Assembly (NCBI RefSeq): GCF_029227915.1
Contig: NC_079887.1
Location: 16,303,650 to 16,367,649 of the forward strand
Direction: 5' to 3'
Origin: Hydractinia symbiolongicarpus
Taxonomy: Eukaryota > Cnidaria > Hydrozoa > Anthoathecata > Hydractiniidae
Length of the DNA stretch: 64,000 nt
The notes beneath the pieces were generated by a model. The model did no database searches and was not told the DNA's origin. It worked only from the letters and a program-made list of their open reading frames with translations. The position numbers and the translations under genes were made by a program. Below, in pieces: positions 12,801-23,399 of the stretch. The stretch's first letter is position 1, and the number at the start of each line of letters is the position of its first letter.

Positions 12801-15800
12801 CCACTTGGAAATGGCGTTGGATGAAATTAAAGAGCAGGAGTACTGTGGGAATTCTACTTGTGGCAAGCAAGTAATGGAGGTTCGTGTTCTTCAGATACTA
12901 CAAAAGTAACACAACCTGTAAGATAAGGTATCAATTCAGTTGCAGTGGTTGGTTTTGTTTTTAAACAAAGAAAAAGACTGTATTTAGTTTAAAATGATCA
13001 TATTTTTTTTTGGCAGCCTCTCATTCAATTTGCTTTTCTGTATAATATTAGGCTTATCTTTTTGTAGTTGATAAATAAAATCATGTCATCATTGGGACGC
13101 GCAAAAGCATGTCTGATTGTACCAGAAAAGAAACCACTTTCTGAATTGATGTGTATCAATGCACAGGTATGCATCAATGTTTGAATAACCTAGTATCATT
13201 AAATAGGGTTGTCACGTGACAAGATTGCCACACCTCATAACCATTTAATTCGAACAGAAAGTTATGTTATTAGTAAAATCTTGTGTTAATTTTTCAATTG
13301 CATATTACACTTCATTGGGCACAGCAATAATTTGTTTTTTCTCTCCTTAACAAATATAAATTTAAAATTCGCAAACTTCTTGATTTCTAAAAAAATCTCC
13401 TTAAAAGTCCCCAATTCTCCCCATTTTTAAATCTACTTAAAAGTCCCCAATTCTCCCCATTTTTAAATCTACTTAAAAGTCCCCAATTCTCCCCATTTTT
13501 AAATCTACTTAAAAGTCCCTAATTCTCCCCATTCTTAAATCTACTTAAAAGTCCCCAATTCTCCCCATTTTTAAATCTACTTAAAAGTCCCCAATTCTCC
13601 CCATTTTTAAATCTACTTAAAAGTCCCCAATTCTCCCCATTTTTAAATCTACTTAAAAGTCCCCAGTCCTCCCCATTTTTAAATCTACTTAAAAGTCCCC
13701 AATTTTACCCATTTTTAAATCTACTTAAAAGTCCCCAGTCCTCCCCATTTTTAAATCTACTTAAAAGTCCCCAATTTTACCCATTTCTGAAACTCCCTTA
13801 AAAGTTCTCAATTCTGTTAATTTTAATTATTTAAATAGAGTGGCAACTTCGCGTTGTTTATCCGTTCTGTTAACGTTAATTATTGTCATAGTGAATAATC
13901 CTTTTTGTTACCTTTATGTGTGTATCTTAGTTGTTGCGAATTACTTCATAATTTCTTTAGAAAGTGTTGAATCCGCCTGTCCCAGAGGAGTTGTTGATTT
14001 CGTTTCATGTCAACTGCGACAAACTTGTTCTTTCTGTGTATGTGTTGAACATACTAACTGCTCCAGCCAGCCAGGTATATTCTTGGAATTTGTTAGTGTT
14101 ATAGATAATATATTAGGGGCAGTATGAATATTCTATTGGCTCAAATTTTGTCAGCACTAAATGAAAAAATTTTGTCAGCACTAAATGAAAAAATTTTGTC
14201 AGCACTAAATGACAAAATTTTAGGGTGTCAAAGATTTTAGCCGACGAAAAATTAAGGCTGATCAGAAATTTGAACGTCGGTTTTATTCACAAAAAGAAAT
14301 GTGACCTTAAACCAACTTTAATGGAAATATTTTTTGTGAAAATTACATTTTGTTGTGCATTCATTGTAAAAGTTCTTAGATTCCTTCAAATGTCCACGAA
14401 CTTTTTACGGACATCATCAGCTACCGGTTTTTTTTACTTTTTCCTAAACCAATAAAAATTTACATATAGCTTAGATTATACGTCGGCCTTAATTGAAGGC
14501 CTTCACTTAGGCTGTAAAGTAAGGGTCACAAGGGTAGGGTCAGTAAGGTGTTACAATATTCAATTGGAACACAAAACGCAACAATGGAACACTAAATTCT
14601 TTTGTGTTCCATTGTTGAATATAACCAAGATTCGTTCTTTTTGTTGTTTTAGAAAAGTATTCAGCTGGACCATGCATCAGTTGGATATGCCTTGTAAGTT
14701 TTTACTGGTACTTGTTTTAACTGTTAAAGGGGGAGAGAGTGTTGAAATTTTCAGAATTAAACTGTATAAAAATCTCCATATAAAACTTCAATGTAGTTGT
14801 AACTTTCACGTCATTCACTTTACCTGTAAATTAGTTTCTCGAGTGCCGAAAAGATAATCGATAGGCATTCAAACCCACAACCACTCGCTTTTGTCTGGCC
14901 GACTGCGTTATCAGTCCGATGCAACATAACATACTATCACTTTGCGACATTGCATATTCACCTTAATTTTTATTCACGGGTTTGTTTTGTTTAGCGAAAG
15001 CAGCGGTAAATGGTTTGAAGTAATCAATAAAGTCGAGGTTCGTAGCGTTGCTTCTCTTTTTTTTTTGCAATCAATCAGTCGTATAAGTAGTTGGTGATTT
15101 GATCTTGTGTGGTAAAAGCTATAAGTGTATTTGAAATAATTCAGGAACCCAGGAATGCGAATCTAAATCAGAGAAAAAAAGAGAGAAAGAGAGTTTGGGA
15201 GACCCTAAGGAAAATGAAGCTTAGACATGTTATCAATTTTAAACTCTTTTATAAGCTGGATGACCACTTATACTGAAAAGGCTTAAAAAAGTTAAATTAA
15301 AAATTGATGCTTGATTGTACTGCAAAACATTTTGTCATTTTCCAGTATAGTACTTAAAAAAGACATTAAATGTGCTTCAAAAGACTGCTTCTTTACAAAT
15401 GAGCTTGCTGGATAGCCCAACTTTTATTTTATTGTTTATTGTATCTTTCCTTGAAGTTTTTTTTGTCTAAATCCATATTTTGAAACAAAGATGGCTTGGT
15501 TGTTCACCGGGACAGTTTCTGTGATATTAGGAAATCTATTGCTTTAAAGGAATTTGGCGGCAGAAAAATTTGTCAGTTTTAGCGGTTTTGACAAAAATCC
15601 GCCATATTAAATTCCCATCTCACCTAATTATTTTTCGTTCTCTATCAATTTTAAAAAATCTAGAATTTCTGCTATCTGTCAAATTTCCGCCAAGTTTTGC
15701 CTTCCACTAATTATTCTTCCCGCCAAAATTCCTTTTCGTAATTTATTTAATGGTGGCCACGAATACTAAAACATCGATGAGTAGCGACTTTTCATTTACG

Positions 15801-15952
15801 CTATCCTTTTTTTTCAGATCATCTGCACCGTGCCATGGTTAAAAGATTTGATTGTGTGGATAAACACAGCGCAACAGATATGTCAACAACTTAATGATAA
15901 AATAAATATTTTTCAAACCATGCTTCCTAATCTTCGAGCAAAGTATTTATGA
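3834..15952 (+). CDS. ROGDI: ROGDI homologue (leucine-zipper / RAVE-type V-ATPase assembly factor), 12 exons
   Basis: Exons are 3834-3887, 11423-11494, 11577-11607, 11827-11884, 12220-12274, 12619-12702, 12784-12879, 13068-13166, 13961-14074, 14653-14693, 14995-15037 and 15818-15952. Every junction has an AG acceptor and a GT donor, and the phases agree, giving 293 residues against 287 in human ROGDI. Recognisable segments in order include FNWLLAEEIPSVFDQL, SDAVKGLINISGD, LQDASNHLEMAL, PPVPEELLISFHVNCDKL, SSGKWFEVINKVE and a C-terminal helix with WLKDLIVW and QQICQQLNDKINIF. ROGDI is the animal relative of yeast Rav2. It works with DMXL and WDR7 proteins in assembly of the vacuolar H+-ATPase, so it probably acts at endosomal or synaptic vesicle membranes. 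The start is chosen because ATG lies in an ACCATGG context and opens a short acidic exon like the family's N-terminus. Intron 1 is 7.5 kb and full of repeats. The gene shows no damage. Confidence 0.95.
4066..4262 (+). repeat. degenerate GGCAAGG/AGGCA purine-rich simple repeat
   Basis: This ROGDI intron 1 segment is dominated by irregular units such as GGCAAGG, AGGCAAAG and GGCAGG on the plus strand. Reading frames across it are low-complexity artefacts. Confidence 0.75.
4556..4624 (-). tRNA. tRNA-like gene or tRNA pseudogene
   Basis: The 69-nt minus-strand sequence forms most of a cloverleaf. The acceptor stem starts GCCCTG and pairs with CAGGGC, with the seventh pair mismatched. The A box reads TGGTCTAATGG. 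The T arm is a perfect CCAGG/CCTGG stem around TTCAAAT, with a consensus B box (GGTTCAAATCC). The anticodon arm pairs CTCAT with ATGAG around only four bases (GCAA), three fewer than a normal seven-base loop, so no anticodon can be read safely. It may be a tRNA that lost its anticodon or a tRNA-derived repeat head. It lies in ROGDI intron 1. Confidence 0.5.
5560..6215 (+). repeat. ATCT/TA microsatellite followed by diverged TAGCTAGC-rich repeats
   Basis: An (ATCTAC)n/(ATCT)n/(AT)n run lies near 5570-5610. Many scattered GCTAGCTA palindromes and diverged units resembling TTTTATGCTAGCTA follow, up to about 6200. No coding signal is seen. Confidence 0.6.
6868..7221 (+). mobile_element. tRNA-derived SINE, copy B
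   Basis: This is a full-length family member. The tRNA-like head (A box TAGATTAGTGGTTATAG, B box GGTTCGATTCC) is followed by the shared body and the CCATGGCCCCTCCTGG segment that copy A lacks, and it ends in (ATCT)n. It sits in ROGDI intron 1 in the same direction as the gene. Confidence 0.9.
7222..9240. other. ROGDI intron 1 interior, no gene seen
   Basis: This is AT-rich intronic DNA. A short TCCG run is visible near 8816-8825. Reading frames in it are short and resemble no protein I know. Confidence 0.4.
9270..9907 (+). mobile_element. 5'-truncated Penelope-like element with GIY-YIG endonuclease remnant
   Basis: The frame at 9329-9631 codes for about 100 residues shaped like the C-terminal GIY-YIG nuclease of Penelope-like retroelements: VVYEIPCKDCDALCIGETKR, then FKQRVQEH and IADHSRSKSHQFNWDEKKI. 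In the expected GIY...YIG pair the second motif reads CIG. Upstream reverse transcriptase sequence is absent, so this is a dead 5'-truncated copy. Beyond the frame, an altered tail with SPEMSPTKLSCS near 9850 may be its 3' end. It lies in ROGDI intron 1. Confidence 0.7.
9908..11422. other. end of ROGDI intron 1, no gene seen
   Basis: This is AT-rich intron with a (GT)n run at about 10230-10245. Nothing else was recognised. Confidence 0.4.
13390..13805 (+). repeat. 36-bp minisatellite, about 11 copies, in ROGDI intron 8
   Basis: The unit begins CTACTTAAAAGTCCCCAATT and continues CTCCCCATTTTTAAAT. It repeats head to tail with few changes (CAATT versus CAGTC, CTCC versus TACC). The outermost units are the most diverged. 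Confidence 0.95.
14142..14222 (+). repeat. three tandem copies of a 24-bp unit, ROGDI intron 9
   Basis: The unit ATTTTGTCAGCACTAAATGA plus AAAA repeats about three times. The last copy ends in GACAAAATTTT, which makes the block partly self-complementary. Confidence 0.9.
15544..15738. mobile_element. short MITE with GGAATTTGGCGG-type inverted ends
   Basis: The left end reads AAAGGAATTTGGCGGCAGAA. The right end, on the opposite strand, reads AAAAGGAATTTTGGCGGGAA. The roughly 195-bp interior has no coding capacity. It sits in the last ROGDI intron. A target duplication is not clear. Confidence 0.6.
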
Positions 15953-18177
15953 TGACTCAAGAAATTAAAAAAGATTCGAGTGTTGAACGAGTTTGCGTGT
16001 TGATATGCTTTTCGATGATGTAGCTGCTCCAGGCTTACCAAGACAATTGTAATCATGGCGATGCTGCGGTCTCACCGATGTCGCATAGCGTATTTCGCAT
16101 ATGTCGCATAACGTATGTCGCATACAGTGCATAGGCAAACACTGTGCCAAATAGAATATATAATTTAATGCTGAATTTTAATTTTTTTTAAAGAAAAGAA
16201 ATAAAAAACAACATTTTTTTTCTTTACCTTCAGTTACCCCGACAGCAAATGTAAAGGCCAAAACTTTCAATTTTAGCCTCTATATGTGGAAATCAGTTGT
16301 CTTCAACATCGTGTTCAAAACATTTGGAAAATGGACAAATTTTGAAGATCGTAGCCACAAGCAATTATTGACGCTCTTTTCGTATTACGCATACACACTT
16401 TGACTTTGTCAAAGTTCACTTGTCCGTGTTTACAAACGGACTGAGGATGCTTCGTTATCTGGTCAAATACAAAACTTTAAACAATACTAATTTTTGTTGA
16501 TGTTAGCACGGTATATTTTTCGGACCTCCGTGTGTCACTGCGTTGATTATTTAAACTTTGCAAAAATTGCGACAATCGCATTCTTGAACGTCTGTGAAAG
16601 AAAGGCTTTCGCAGCTTACCGATTGTGGAACATTGGTCAGTCTATTCTGTTTTGGAAATTTTAAGAAATCATATTTCAATAATACGTCAACATGGTTGTA
16701 AATGTGAACCTATTCGCTTGAGTAAACGTCTAGATATGGGTTCGCTCATTAAAATTATAAAATATCGGGTGGTTAAAACAATTTTTAAAAAATAACAACT
16801 ATGCCAGAAATACTGTAGAAATGCATGTTTGTATTTAAAATGAGACTAATTTCTATCATTCTTAGATCCGCGCCCCAAATTATTTCTTTTTAAAATCAAT
16901 GTCTGTAGTGATGAACTCACCTCGTTTCATTTCCAAAGAGACACTGGTTGTGAAAAGTGGTTAGAATTTAAGATTTCTTTTTCTTCGAATTTTTAGCTGT
17001 GTACCAGAACTCTTCCTATCTCCGTGAAATTTTAACTTGTAGTTTTAGATCAACACCCGCGAATTGACATTTTGGAATATTTCGCGAAAGACATTTGCGA
17101 AAATACTGATAACTTGCGGTAAACAGTAACTTTCAAAATGCATCTAAAATACAGCTACATAAAGCTAAAATTTCGATGGAAAGCAACTGCCTAAATTTAA
17201 AAAATCAGCAACAACCGAAAGAATTGTGCAACACACCTTTTTACTCAATATGATCTTTAAACTTATTTGATTTAAATTAACACGCCACTGGCTCCCCCTC
17301 TTACTATAAATATCTAACAGATCGTTATATTTAATTATCACCTCCCACACACCAGTTTTCGGCTGAGCTAGCCACACTTGGAGCAATCTACAACCTTGTT
17401 TCCAGGACCATTTTTCCTTTTTCTTATTGAAATGGCGCAGATAGCTCAACTTTGTTTCAACGGATTTTTTTATTTTGATTCACAAAGCGGGGACTTAAAT
17501 CCGCAACCTTGTAACTAAAAGACGAATACGCTATCATTTCACAATATCTGCAGATATTTTTTAGGTTAGAAACAGAAATTCAGTGGCCGTAACTTCCCTC
17601 AACATTTCAATTTAAAGTAAAGCATGGTTTTCTTTCTTTTTTTAAAATATAAGGGCGCTATTTCCAGGGCGGGGTACTTATTTAAGCGTGTGGGTGGGAG
17701 ATTTGTTGAATTTGATATATCTTAACTGAGCGTATACACTCTTTATACGACCTTTTCTGGGATCAAAAGACCCGTTAAAAACAATCAAAGATGAAAACTA
17801 AGATATGGATTGAGAAATGTTTCATAAGGTCTACCACGTGCGTATTGATCTCACATCTCACAATCCTGACCAGTTGTCAGAACATGTGATAAATATTAAA
17901 AAAACGACGCAATATTTTATTGCGAACTTTAAATTTTAGGTGCGAGAGGAAGGTATCTATTGAAGGAAATACAACAATTATTTCATCTAAAAATAGCAAG
18001 TTGCACTGTTTAACTCAGTCGGTAATGAATACACCAATTCAACATAGCGTGAGACCGCGTTAATAAAAAGACTGGGACGAGTTTGGGGTAAACAAAACTA
18101 ACCGAAATTAGTCTTAGTTGCACAAGAAGGAAGGAGGAAAGAAAGTTGTTTTGAGTAGTTAGTGTTGTTAGATAAGT
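15953..18177. other. intergenic region after ROGDI, no gene seen
   Basis: The first part should include the ROGDI 3' end. Short ATATGTCGCAT-like repeats occur near 16080-16125. A minus-strand frame at 17165-17449 has no recognisable motif and is not called. Confidence 0.4.
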
Positions 18178-19067
18178 ATGGAGTTTGAAATGATAGAGAA
18201 GATGAAGGTAGACGAGTTAAAGAGGTATTTGAGATTGAGAGGTCTGAAGGTTAGCGGGAGAAAATGCGAATTAGTAGCTAGGGTGTTTGAAGCTAGCGAA
18301 AATAATGTTCCCGTCATCAAAACAGCAGAGGAGGTAGAGATAGCTTAACATAAAGATTACCAGGTTAAGCTTACAGTCAGTGAATCTGGTGTTGTACTTC
18401 CTGATCCAAAGTATCTTCCTTCCGGATGGCCCCGTGAGAATGACGGCATAAAGTTTTGGCCATGCATACTGTATGCTGATATATTTAATTACCTAATGTT
18501 TAACCCCAGTGAGCTTGGTAGTTCAGATTTGAACGATTACAAAAGTTCAAAAGCTTATAGCTATTTTAGTAATGGTTGGCTTGGCCCAATATTGTACCAA
18601 CCTCTTGTTAGTGTTTTTTAAAGGCTGATTGTCGACCATCACAGCGTATAAATGACCCTCCACATAAACTTTGGATTTGTGTGACAAAAAGTAATGGCAA
18701 AATTAAGTCTGCGTATTGTGACTGCATGGCTGGTATGTCAGAGACCTGCAACCACATAGCAGCATTGTTATTTCGTCTTGAAGCAGCAGTTAGGCTTGGA
18801 CTGACCAATATGTCATGTACCAACAAACCGTGTGAGTGGCTCCCTAACCGTACAGAGGTAAAACCGGTCAAGATCAAAGATGTTACATTTAAACGTGATG
18901 ATTTGGGATTACCCTATTTAAAATATGTTGAAGAGAAGTTAGTTCTGAACAAAAATCATCAGTATTTTACCCAGTGTCAAATGCAGATGGGAGTTACTGG
19001 TTTAAACTTTTGCAACTTTTTCGTTTGGACTCAGTATGGCTTTTTGGTAGAGAAAGAACGATCTTAA
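18178..19067 (+). pseudogene. SAP-SWIM-YqaJ protein of an ISL2EU-like transposon, internally deleted
   Basis: An open SAP-type segment (18178-18348: KMKVDELKRYLRLRGLKVSG) ends in a stop. After it, another frame resumes with DPKYLPSGW. A SWIM zinc motif follows at about 18715-18775 (CDCMAGMSETCNH, the CxC...CxH pattern). The frame then jumps to the last part of a YqaJ-type exonuclease fold (FTQCQMQMGVTGLNFCNFFV). The middle of the nuclease domain, where the catalytic acidic residues belong, is missing. Stops and frame changes lie at 18346 and near 18620. ISL2EU DNA transposons carry such a nuclease beside a THAP/DDE transposase, and remnants of that transposase lie on the opposite strand at 19376-21350. 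The gene is dead. Confidence 0.75.
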
Positions 19068-19375
19068 AAAAAATTATCTTCCTTCTATGTGCATTATCTG
19101 AAACACACGTTCTCACAATAAATGGTATATATGGAATAAAAACAATATTTTAGGCTATTTTTATAGCTACACATTTATAAAAAATATTATTTGGTTGAGA
19201 CTGTTCCGGTAAGAAGGTAGGTAAACAGGTTTTGTTATGCATAAGTTGAGGAAAGTGCGGTAAAACTTAAAAAACAAAATTAAAAAAAAATTAAATCACA
19301 AAACATTTTGTGTTTGCCAATAATGTTTTTTATAGATATGTGGCTTTAAAAAAGCCGTTTTTTTCTTCACCAAGA

Positions 19376-21350
19376 TTATTTTGCTTGTATGAGGCGTGGC
19401 GTTAAATTGCACAGTGCAGCACAGGTTCGAACAATATGATCAGCATGTTGAAGCATGGTGATTGATAACACATACTTGAGAATGCGAAACGTTTTCATGC
19501 GATTAATTGCTCGTTCAATATGAATCTGCAAATTTGCAACATCTTTAGTACGCAGTCAATAAAGCAGCGCAGCTTGTAATGTCCCATTTTCTTGTAAATA
19601 TTTGGCAAATTATCCTTAATAGCCTCTCGAGGAAGCCAGTTTACCAAGCAATTGCCAAGGGCAGTGCTAAGGATACGTACCCAAGTGGTGAAAATATTTG
19701 AACATGTTGCTGGAGAGATGTTAAATCGGTCAGCCAGATCTTCGTTAAGAATGCCTAAGCGAAGTCTCATCAAAGTCAAAAGAAATTCATCTTTAAAAGA
19801 CAATTTTTGCTTTGAAATTTAAAAAATTTTCGCCGCACCTTTGTGCTTAGATGCCTCTTAGTTCCACGCCAATAGTTCACAGCCGTTAAATTTGGCTTAA
19901 TTAAGGAAAATACTGTATTGAATGCAGCTAGCTACACTACACAATCCTGTAAAAAACACCATTTTTTGTATTTGCGCCCATGTAAAGTTGTGACTTCTGT
20001 TATTGAAGATTTCTCGCCTTTTAGATATTTTCAGTTTAAGAGACATAGCTGAAAGTTCTTTACTCAAGGAATTAATTACTTCCTGCTTGTCAGTACAAGA
20101 AAAACATGGCTCTGTATTCTCTTGTCTGCAATACTGGTGGTCTCCCTGACTTAACTGCTTAGGTAAAGCTAGCCGTACCTAACAGCCGTACCTAAGCCGT
20201 AACTAAGCCGTACCTTAGCCGCACGTAACTACACTTTTCTTTTTAAGGTGAGATAATATGTTTTAATGGAAAAAAACTGAGCTAATCGTAGTAGTAAAGT
20301 TGTTGTGTCTTTGAATTTCTGTCTCTCAATCGCCAATGAACCCGCAAAATACGAAAAATGTTAACGAAACATCTTGTTCTTATAGAAACCAAACGGGGGA
20401 GAGCGCGGGAAGGTGATTCCCAAATTAACAATTTAAGTAGCTATGGCTGGCAATAAAAAAGTGGTTAGTACGAGCGGTGAACTTCAATGCGACTTATCAA
20501 GCAAAGTAAAATAAAGGGGATAGGTAAGGAAAAGAGAGGAAAAATATGAAAATTATAAGACAACATATATTTTACGGTTGGGTCCTATCATATAAGAAAC
20601 AACTTTGAAGGCCAAAATATGTGCAATAAAAACGAAATTAAGTTAAGTACGGCTAGCTAAAATAAAGTACGGCTGGACAAATAACATGATCATCTGGTAA
20701 TTTCCAGCCATACATCAAACAAGTATATTCCAAAGAATCATTCACAATAACTTCATACTTCGGCACAGAGAATGGTTTCTCAAAATATTTGAAATAAATT
20801 TTTGTATCATTGTTAATATTACAAAGCTGCCAATTATTAGTTTTCTTTGATTTCGTAGCTCGTGCAAGGAAGTCATTCCAGTGTTTGTAGCAGACAGTTT
20901 TTACTTTAGGTTTACTACAAACTAGCTACATCTAGCTTTCTTCGATAAACAATGGGTGTCTCGTGTGACTTCACTGGCAAATTCAAAGATGGGACTGCAC
21001 CAAGTCTCAATGTTTTACGACCAGATTCTGAAAATAGAAAAAAAGATATACACGTGGTTTACCTTTTCACTCTATGACACAACAACAATTTAGAATGGTA
21101 TACGAGAAAACTTACTTGTCAACTCAATATCATCAGGTTTGAAATGACGTTCACAAATATAGACGTTTCCATTGGCAATCCTCTCCCTCAGTGACTTGTC
21201 TACTTCACGATATTTACCCAGAACTTTAACAATATCATTTCTCCAATCAGTATCACATTTCCTTGTTGGGATTTGAAAGCAGCTCATGAAGTTATGCTTA
21301 CTTGTAAATGAAACTGTACATGTTGGGAAAGCACAATTCCTTCCAGGCAT
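19376..21350 (-). pseudogene. THAP + IS5-type DDE transposase of an ISL2EU-like transposon, core deleted
   Basis: Read on minus, exon 21350-21116 encodes a THAP zinc finger (CAFPTC near the start, ICERHF at the end) and stops at a GTAAGT donor. A second exon near 21028-20935 continues with GAVPSLNLPVKSHE, a sequence typical of the region after THAP. From about 20100 to 19560 the transposase N-terminus follows in pieces: VNYWRGTKR, then an HTH region with LLTLMRLRLGILNEDLADRF and WLPREAI. At about 19555 the frame changes and runs directly into the C-terminal part (LQIHIERAINRMKTFRIL), ending at 19376. IHIER holds the likely last catalytic Glu, but the stretch expected to contain the second Asp is gone. 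Together with the YqaJ remnant on plus it forms one convergent two-gene ISL2EU-like element. Confidence 0.75.
20165..20690. repeat. AGCCGTACCTAA motif cluster and inverted copy of the 23.0-23.2 kb repeat
   Basis: Four or five copies of GCCGTACCTAA-like words stand in a row at 20170-20225. At 20575-20680 there is a segment (GGGTCCTATCATATAAGAAA ... AAAAACGAAATTAAG, ending in AAGTACGGCTAG). It is the reverse complement of the blocks at about 22995 and 23106. Confidence 0.75.
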
Positions 21351-21599
21351 ATCCCTGTTTTAGTCTGGATTAAAACTATTTTGTAGTGGCTTATTTCATG
21401 TTGTTTATACTTTCGTTTTCACACAGGGACGCAATCTTGATTTTTTTTGCAAACTCTTTGATCACGTGATCAAAATAAAAGCGCACAATAACATAGAAAA
21501 ATGGTGCGCCAGACCAGGTTTTTCTTCTATAGACTATGAACAAAATAACTTTAAAAAAAATTTAATATTCGTTGTTGTTTATGAGTGCACGTTATTTTA

Positions 21600-22856
21600 A
21601 TGATGGAAAACGATAAGAAAAAGGAAGAACCTAATAAAGCCGCGAAACATTGTGTGAGTAAAGGTTTTTTATTTTTTTATTTTGATTGTGTTAACTGTGT
21701 CCCGATTTAATTCAGCATGTACAATTTTTATAAAAACAATTTTTTATAAGAACAATAAGGTTAAAAATTATTGACAAATAAGAACGAAATAAGAACTATA
21801 CTCAAGGGCAAAATTTTACTGATTTTTCTAAAGACAACAACAAACATAAAGAAATATTTCTTGACAGAATTAAAATGAGAATGCGCTAACACATTAACAA
21901 ATAAGATGAAAAATAATAACTAAGAGAATCCAAGTCTAGGTGGTTCTTACAAAAAAAACTGTCACTTCATTCCTCACACATTCCTCTATTACGAGAGCAA
22001 AATATACACTACCATACATTTTCTATTGTTAAATTGAAAAAATCGGGAAATGAAACATCTCAATCTCATCAAAACATGCTATTTGTTGCGAAGTACTATT
22101 CGGTCTTCTGAGCAAGAGAAACATCCTGACTTATCCATATAAGTTTCGGCAATTTCTTTTGGTAGCTCAATGTTTGATTGCAATCAATTTGAAGAATACG
22201 GATGGTTGTTTACGACAGATTAAAGCCTTTTTAGAGTCCCGTTTCTCATATTTAAAGCTGATCACGCTGGACAGCCATCCCAGCTCGCATTTTCCGTGCC
22301 TTGTTGAATCAGACGAAACACTTTTTGTAAAGGAGATTGCGACAAACAAAGTAGTTAAAGACATGCAACGTCTTTTTAAAAATGATATTTCATATCAACT
22401 TTCCGAAAATATATGCATGTTTTGAAATTTATTTGTTCTGAAGCATCCTTTATACGTTCTTACTGTTGTGCAACAGTCAATGATGAAACCTTCGATAAAA
22501 GCATCGCCACTATTATCAGAAGTCGACAATATCGAAGTAATATGGAGAGAATGTCATTAGCAGCGTCAAGGAAGGAAGCCCTGGCCAAGTTCTTACCCAG
22601 TATTTTTTTAAATTGTTTGGCAATTGGGTTAAGAGTCACACTGACTGACTATAAACAGAACTGGCCTGTATCTATTCCTGTTATCTCTAAATCACTCTTT
22701 ACGACCTTTGATTTTATCGACATCTTTCTTACACAGTTGTTAGCGTTTCAATATATTACATCAAGATCAGATAGATCTATTACAGATTTGGTCCTAGAAA
22801 TGGAAACGTTAGAGAATGTAAGCAATCAATCTGACACTAATAGTGATATTTATTAA
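21600..22856 (+). CDS. unrecognised split gene: short first exon and two frameshifted blocks
   Basis: A start at 21603 opens a Lys-rich peptide (MENDKKKEEPNKAAKHC) that ends at a GTGAGT donor. Further on, 22159-22425 and 22413-22856 are long plus-strand frames in two different phases that overlap, as if one base had been lost near 22420. They encode mixed alpha-helical sequence such as AFLESRFSYLKLITL, MSLAASRKEALAKFL and FIDIFLTQLLAFQYI, with an acidic end. I do not recognise a domain. The block lies between the ISL2EU-like THAP exon and the P-like transposase and is bracketed by the AGCCGTACC repeat clusters, so it may be cargo of a transposon. Whether it is expressed cannot be judged. Confidence 0.3.
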
Positions 22857-22959
22857 AATATAGTCATATATTAGTCATATATTGTTAAAACATCTCGTTT
22901 CTTAGGTAATATTTTTTATATTTTCGGCTATACAATTTATTTTACTTTAAATAGATGTG

Positions 22960-23195
22960 CAGCCGTACTTTTATTTTGATCAATGGTAGCCGTACCTAAC
23001 CTAATTTCGTTTTTACGGAACATTTGTAGCATTTGAAGATGTTTGTTATACGATAGGACCTAGCCGTACCTTAATATTTTCCAGCCGTACCTTATTTTAG
23101 CTAGCCGTACTTATCTTAATTTCGTTTTTACGGAACATTTGTAGCATTTGAAGATGTTTCTTATACGATAGAACCTAGCCGTACCTTAATAAAGA
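22960..23195 (+). repeat. two direct copies of an 80-bp block with CTAGCCGTACCTTA motifs
   Basis: The segment CCTAATTTCGTTTTTACGGA ... ACGATAGGACCTAGCCGTAC occurs at about 22998-23075 and again at 23106-23185. AGCCGTACC-type words are placed between and beside them. An inverted copy lies at 20575-20680. Confidence 0.85.
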
Positions 23196-23399
23196 ATTTA
23201 AACGTAGTGTTAGAAATGTTTTGATTTGCTGCAGAAAATATTATTATTGATAGTTTGCAAAGGAGTTGGAGAGAAAATAACAAACTCAAGTGTTTTTGAT
23301 CATATTATACCATGTGATATTGATTTTGATACGTTTTCTCCTGTACAATATGAACAATTGAAAAGACATAAAGATTGTTTAGCTTTACATGAATAAAAT

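Noticed and set aside
13390-13805. Possible CRISPR-like array
   Set aside because: Units are contiguous tandem repeats without unique spacers, in an animal intron; it is a minisatellite.
13840-14127. 95-residue frame in the ROGDI region
   Set aside because: It is in another phase; the exon at 13961-14074 reads correctly in the ROGDI phase.
17165-17449. 94-residue minus-strand frame
   Set aside because: No recognisable motif, no splice context and AT-biased composition; probably chance.
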